Assembly: GCF_026153515.1 (NCBI RefSeq)
Contig: NZ_CP110644.1
Span: forward strand, 4,245,501 to 4,309,500
Direction: 5' to 3'
Source of the DNA: Pseudomonas sp. KU26590
GTDB taxonomy: Bacteria > Pseudomonadota > Gammaproteobacteria > Pseudomonadales > Pseudomonadaceae
DNA length: 64,000 nt
Positions 61,776 to 64,000 of this stretch are shown here, one piece after another (position 1 is the first letter of the stretch; each line of letters opens with the position of its first letter). The notes beneath the pieces are model-generated. The model saw only the letters and a program-made list of their open reading frames with translations. It made no database searches and was not told where the DNA came from. The translations under genes were made by a program, and so were the position numbers.

Positions 61776-63332
61776 CTACCGAATCCCCAATCGCCTGGCC
61801 AACCGACTCAAATTCGCCCGATCAACACTCAGCTCCCGCGCCACCTCCGCCCATCTCCCGTGATGCCGCTCCAGCGCTTCACCAATCAACCGCTTCTGAA
61901 ACCCGTCCACCGCCCCTTTCAATGCCTCCCCCGGCTGAATAACCGGCACCGCGCCGGTTACGCACGCCAAAGCAGGTCCAGGCAGCCCTGACGCCTCAAG
62001 GCCCAACACCCCCGCCTCGATCGTCAGGATCCGCGGCCGCTCGCCATGCACCGACAACGCCTTGAGCACCGCGCGGCTGATCAAGTGCTCCAGCTCCCGC
62101 ACGTTCCCCGGCCATGGGTACGCCAACAGCACCGCCTGCGCCTGCGCACTCATGCGCAAACTGCGCAGCCCCATCCGCGCCCGGTTTTCCTCAAGGAAAT
62201 ACCCCGCCAGCAGCAACACATCGCCACCCCGTTCGCGCAACGGCGGTACCACCAACGGGTAAACGCTCAGACGGTGATAGAGATCCGCACGGAAGCGACC
62301 GGCGCGCACTTCTTCAGCCAGATCACGGTTGGTCGCGGCGATGATGCGCACGTCCACGCGATGCTCCTGATCGGAGCCGACGCGCTGCAACTGCCCGCTC
62401 TGCAACACCCGCAGCAACTTCGACTGCACCGGCAGCGGCAGCTCGCCCACCTCATCGAGAAACAACGAACCGCCGTGGGCCAGCTCGAACTTGCCGCTGC
62501 GCCCACTGACCGCCCCGGAGAACGCGCCTTTGACGTGACCGAACAGCTCGCTTTCCACCAGCAGTTCGGGCAGCGCGGCGCAGTTGAGGCTGATCAGCGG
62601 TTTCTGCGCCCGGGGCGACTGCAGGTGAATGGCCTCGGCAACCAGTTCCTTGCCCACGCCGGTTTCGCCGGTGATCAAGACCGTCAGCGGGCTGTTGCCC
62701 ACTAGCTGGATTTCCTGCTGCAAACGCTTGTGCACCGGGCTTTGCCCGATCAGCTCCCGAGGCCCGCGTCCGCCAGCGGCGCGTTTGTAAGTCTCGGCCA
62801 GTTGGCGTTGATCCTCAAAGCTCCGGGCCAATTGGCTGATCCGCTCGCTGGCCATAACGGTCGCCGCCGCGAGGCTGGCAAACGCCTGAAGATCGCCCAG
62901 ATCAACCCGACCAAAGCGCGCCGGATCAAGGGAATCCAGGGTAATCACTCCCCACAGCGTGTTCTGCACGTAGAGCGGGCAGCCGAGGCAATCGTGCACT
63001 TCCAGATCGCCGTGCACACCTTCGACCAGCCCGTCGTAAGGGTCCGGGAGGTCGCAGTCGGTGGAGAAGCGGGTCGGTTCGCGGTTTTGCAGAATGATGT
63101 CCAGCCGCGGGTGCTCCCCCAGGCGGAATCGTCGCCCCAGCGCGTCCGGGCTCAGGCCCTCGACCGACAAGGGCACCAGTACTTCATCCTCCAGCTTGAG
63201 CAATGCCACGGCGTCACACGGGAACAGCTGGCGCAGCGACCGCAGCAGACGGCGGTAGCGCTCATCGTCCGGCAGGTCCCGCGACAGGTCGGCGACCAGC
63301 GGAATCAGCGCCAGCAGCAAAGGATGGGTCAT
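61776..63332 (-). CDS. norR: NorR-type sigma-54 activator sensing nitric oxide
   Basis: A 518-residue regulator. GAF domain (about 20-170) with the likely iron ligands R76, D97, D100, C115 and D133 at NorR positions; AAA+ domain with Walker A GETGVGKE, sigma-54 loop GAFSGA (usually GAFTGA) and Walker B GSLFLDE; Fis-type HTH at the C-terminus (HHGRWAEVARELSVDRANLSRLARRLG). NorR binds NO through nonheme iron and activates NO-detoxifying genes such as hmp/fhp or norVW. No such gene is adjacent. Start 63332 with GGGAG upstream. Confidence 0.9.
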   Translation of the reverse strand: MTHPLLLALIPLVADLSRDLPDDERYRRLLRSLRQLFPCDAVALLKLEDEVLVPLSVEGLSPDALGRRFRLGEHPRLDIILQNREPTRFSTDCDLPDPYDGLVEGVHGDLEVHDCLGCPLYVQNTLWGVITLDSLDPARFGRVDLGDLQAFASLAAATVMASERISQLARSFEDQRQLAETYKRAAGGRGPRELIGQSPVHKRLQQEIQLVGNSPLTVLITGETGVGKELVAEAIHLQSPRAQKPLISLNCAALPELLVESELFGHVKGAFSGAVSGRSGKFELAHGGSLFLDEVGELPLPVQSKLLRVLQSGQLQRVGSDQEHRVDVRIIAATNRDLAEEVRAGRFRADLYHRLSVYPLVVPPLRERGGDVLLLAGYFLEENRARMGLRSLRMSAQAQAVLLAYPWPGNVRELEHLISRAVLKALSVHGERPRILTIEAGVLGLEASGLPGPALACVTGAVPVIQPGEALKGAVDGFQKRLIGEALERHHGRWAEVARELSVDRANLSRLARRLGIR

Positions 63333-63708
63333 GAAAACTCCCGGTAGTGGCATGGGAAGGGGGTGCAGGGGACGAGTCATTATGACTGCGACGTGACTCG
63401 AAACGACAGCACCGTCTACCCATCTCCTCCTGGCCTCCCACAGCAAGCCGGCTCAACACAACCAAGCACAGATCGCCGAATTAAACACGGCACTAAACCG
63501 TCATTCCCGCGAAGTCATTAGTTGGTCGCCAATTCCCCGGCAGCGCTTGTCTCATTAAGGAGAAACACCGCCGCAGACTTCTCCCAAAAACTCGCTATTT
63601 AATTCTGACGCCACCACGCCGACGTGACCGGCAAGGCCCTTTAATTTAAATGAAGGGGTGAAAATCCTATTTTGTTTATAGTCCGGTGACCCTACAGGAG
63701 CCCTCACT
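63333..63708. other. Intergenic region between norR and the HAD/UbiA gene
   Basis: About 375 bases, GC falling near 63600-63690. I looked for a -24/-12 (sigma-54) promoter facing the HAD gene and saw none that convinced me. No gene supported. Confidence 0.5.
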
Positions 63709-64000
63709 ATGGCCAGAATTCAGGGACGAGTTCTTGAAACTTCTCCTCCCTTGGTAGTTGATCTCGACGGCACGTTGTTGCGCTCGGATCTGCTCATGGA
63801 AACGGCCATGGCGTTTATTCGAGGCCAGCCGCTGAAAGCCCTGAACATGCTGGGCTGGCTGTTCAAGGGCAAAGCCGCCTTGAAAGAAGGACTGGCCCTC
63901 AATAGCGAAATAGACGTGTCGGTGCTGCCGTATGACCCGCAGATCGTCGAGATGATCCAGCGCGAACGAGACACCGGCCGCATGGTGGTACTGGCGACGG
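63709..64000 (+). CDS. HAD-domain protein, probably fused HAD/UbiA prenyltransferase (partial)
   Basis: The first 97 residues are visible. PPLVVDLDGTLLRSDLLMETA (about 15-35) is a HAD phosphatase motif I, and the following RGQPLKALNMLGWLFKGKAALKEGLALN matches the N-terminal HAD part of HAD-UbiA fusions found in pseudomonads. The rest lies beyond the window, so the UbiA part is inferred. CAGGAG lies 8 bases before the ATG. Confidence 0.72.
   Translation, partial: MARIQGRVLETSPPLVVDLDGTLLRSDLLMETAMAFIRGQPLKALNMLGWLFKGKAALKEGLALNSEIDVSVLPYDPQIVEMIQRERDTGRMVVLAT

Noticed and set aside
1..64000. Prophage, insertion sequence, integron or CRISPR array
   Set aside because: No integrase, transposase, phage structural gene, cas gene or regularly spaced repeat array was seen. 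The YqjE gene carries the holin name only by family.

Overview
The window is about 64 kb of a GC-rich bacterial chromosome. Gene content, gene order and repeats all point to Pseudomonas sensu stricto, most likely the P. fluorescens complex. Supporting signs are Pseudomonas-type small families (DUF1652, DUF1654, YgdI/R lipoproteins, InaA), a stretch matching the P. aeruginosa PA3028-PA3047 neighbourhood as I remember it (moeA, moaB, mobA, small lipoprotein, dgt, rocA2/rocS2-like genes, yggL, dacB), and many REP/REPIN repeats. I see no prophage, integron, transposase or CRISPR array. This is core and lightly accessory chromosome.

Layout. 0-3.6 kb: the start of a ribose ABC operon (rbsB-rbsA-rbsC, minus strand) with a readable promoter, a LacI-type operator and an A-rich Crc/Hfq-like motif before rbsB. 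3.7-8.1 kb: a DUF1652 protein, an InaA-type kinase, a large hybrid sensor kinase and a YgdI/R lipoprotein. 8.2-13.6 kb: a small-gene region with two strong LexA (SOS) boxes. One precedes a DUF1654 gene plus an exported DNase I-like nuclease; the other precedes an unrecognised 82-residue protein. Between them lies an XRE regulator plus a ParD-like/methionine aminopeptidase pair. 13.7-16.1 kb: an Ldh-family reductase and a broken DadA-like oxidoreductase. 16.3-28.5 kb: a KefB/C antiporter, molybdenum cofactor genes, a pseudouridine synthase, a candidate small RNA, a DUF883/YqjE operon, an EAL protein and a dGTPase.

28.8-33.9 kb holds a Roc/Bvg-like two-component locus (lone receiver, LuxR-type regulator, 1219-residue hybrid sensor). 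34-49.8 kb is a mosaic: LysR/MFS pair, yggL, dacB, two identical tRNA-Val(GAC) genes, puuB, a C39-like lipoprotein without the catalytic Cys, terC, nhaR, a second MFS gene and yceH. 50-57.7 kb: an AroE-like dehydrogenase, pbpG, and a cluster of a CorA-like transporter, an ATP-grasp (RimK-like) ligase and a divergent GNAT/C39-peptidase fusion. That cluster is the best candidate for a poorly described system here. 57.8-64 kb: mntH, an MFS transporter, a 1-kb nested inverted-repeat island, norR, and the start of a HAD/UbiA protein.

All functional calls rest on reading motifs and family memory; no database search was run.
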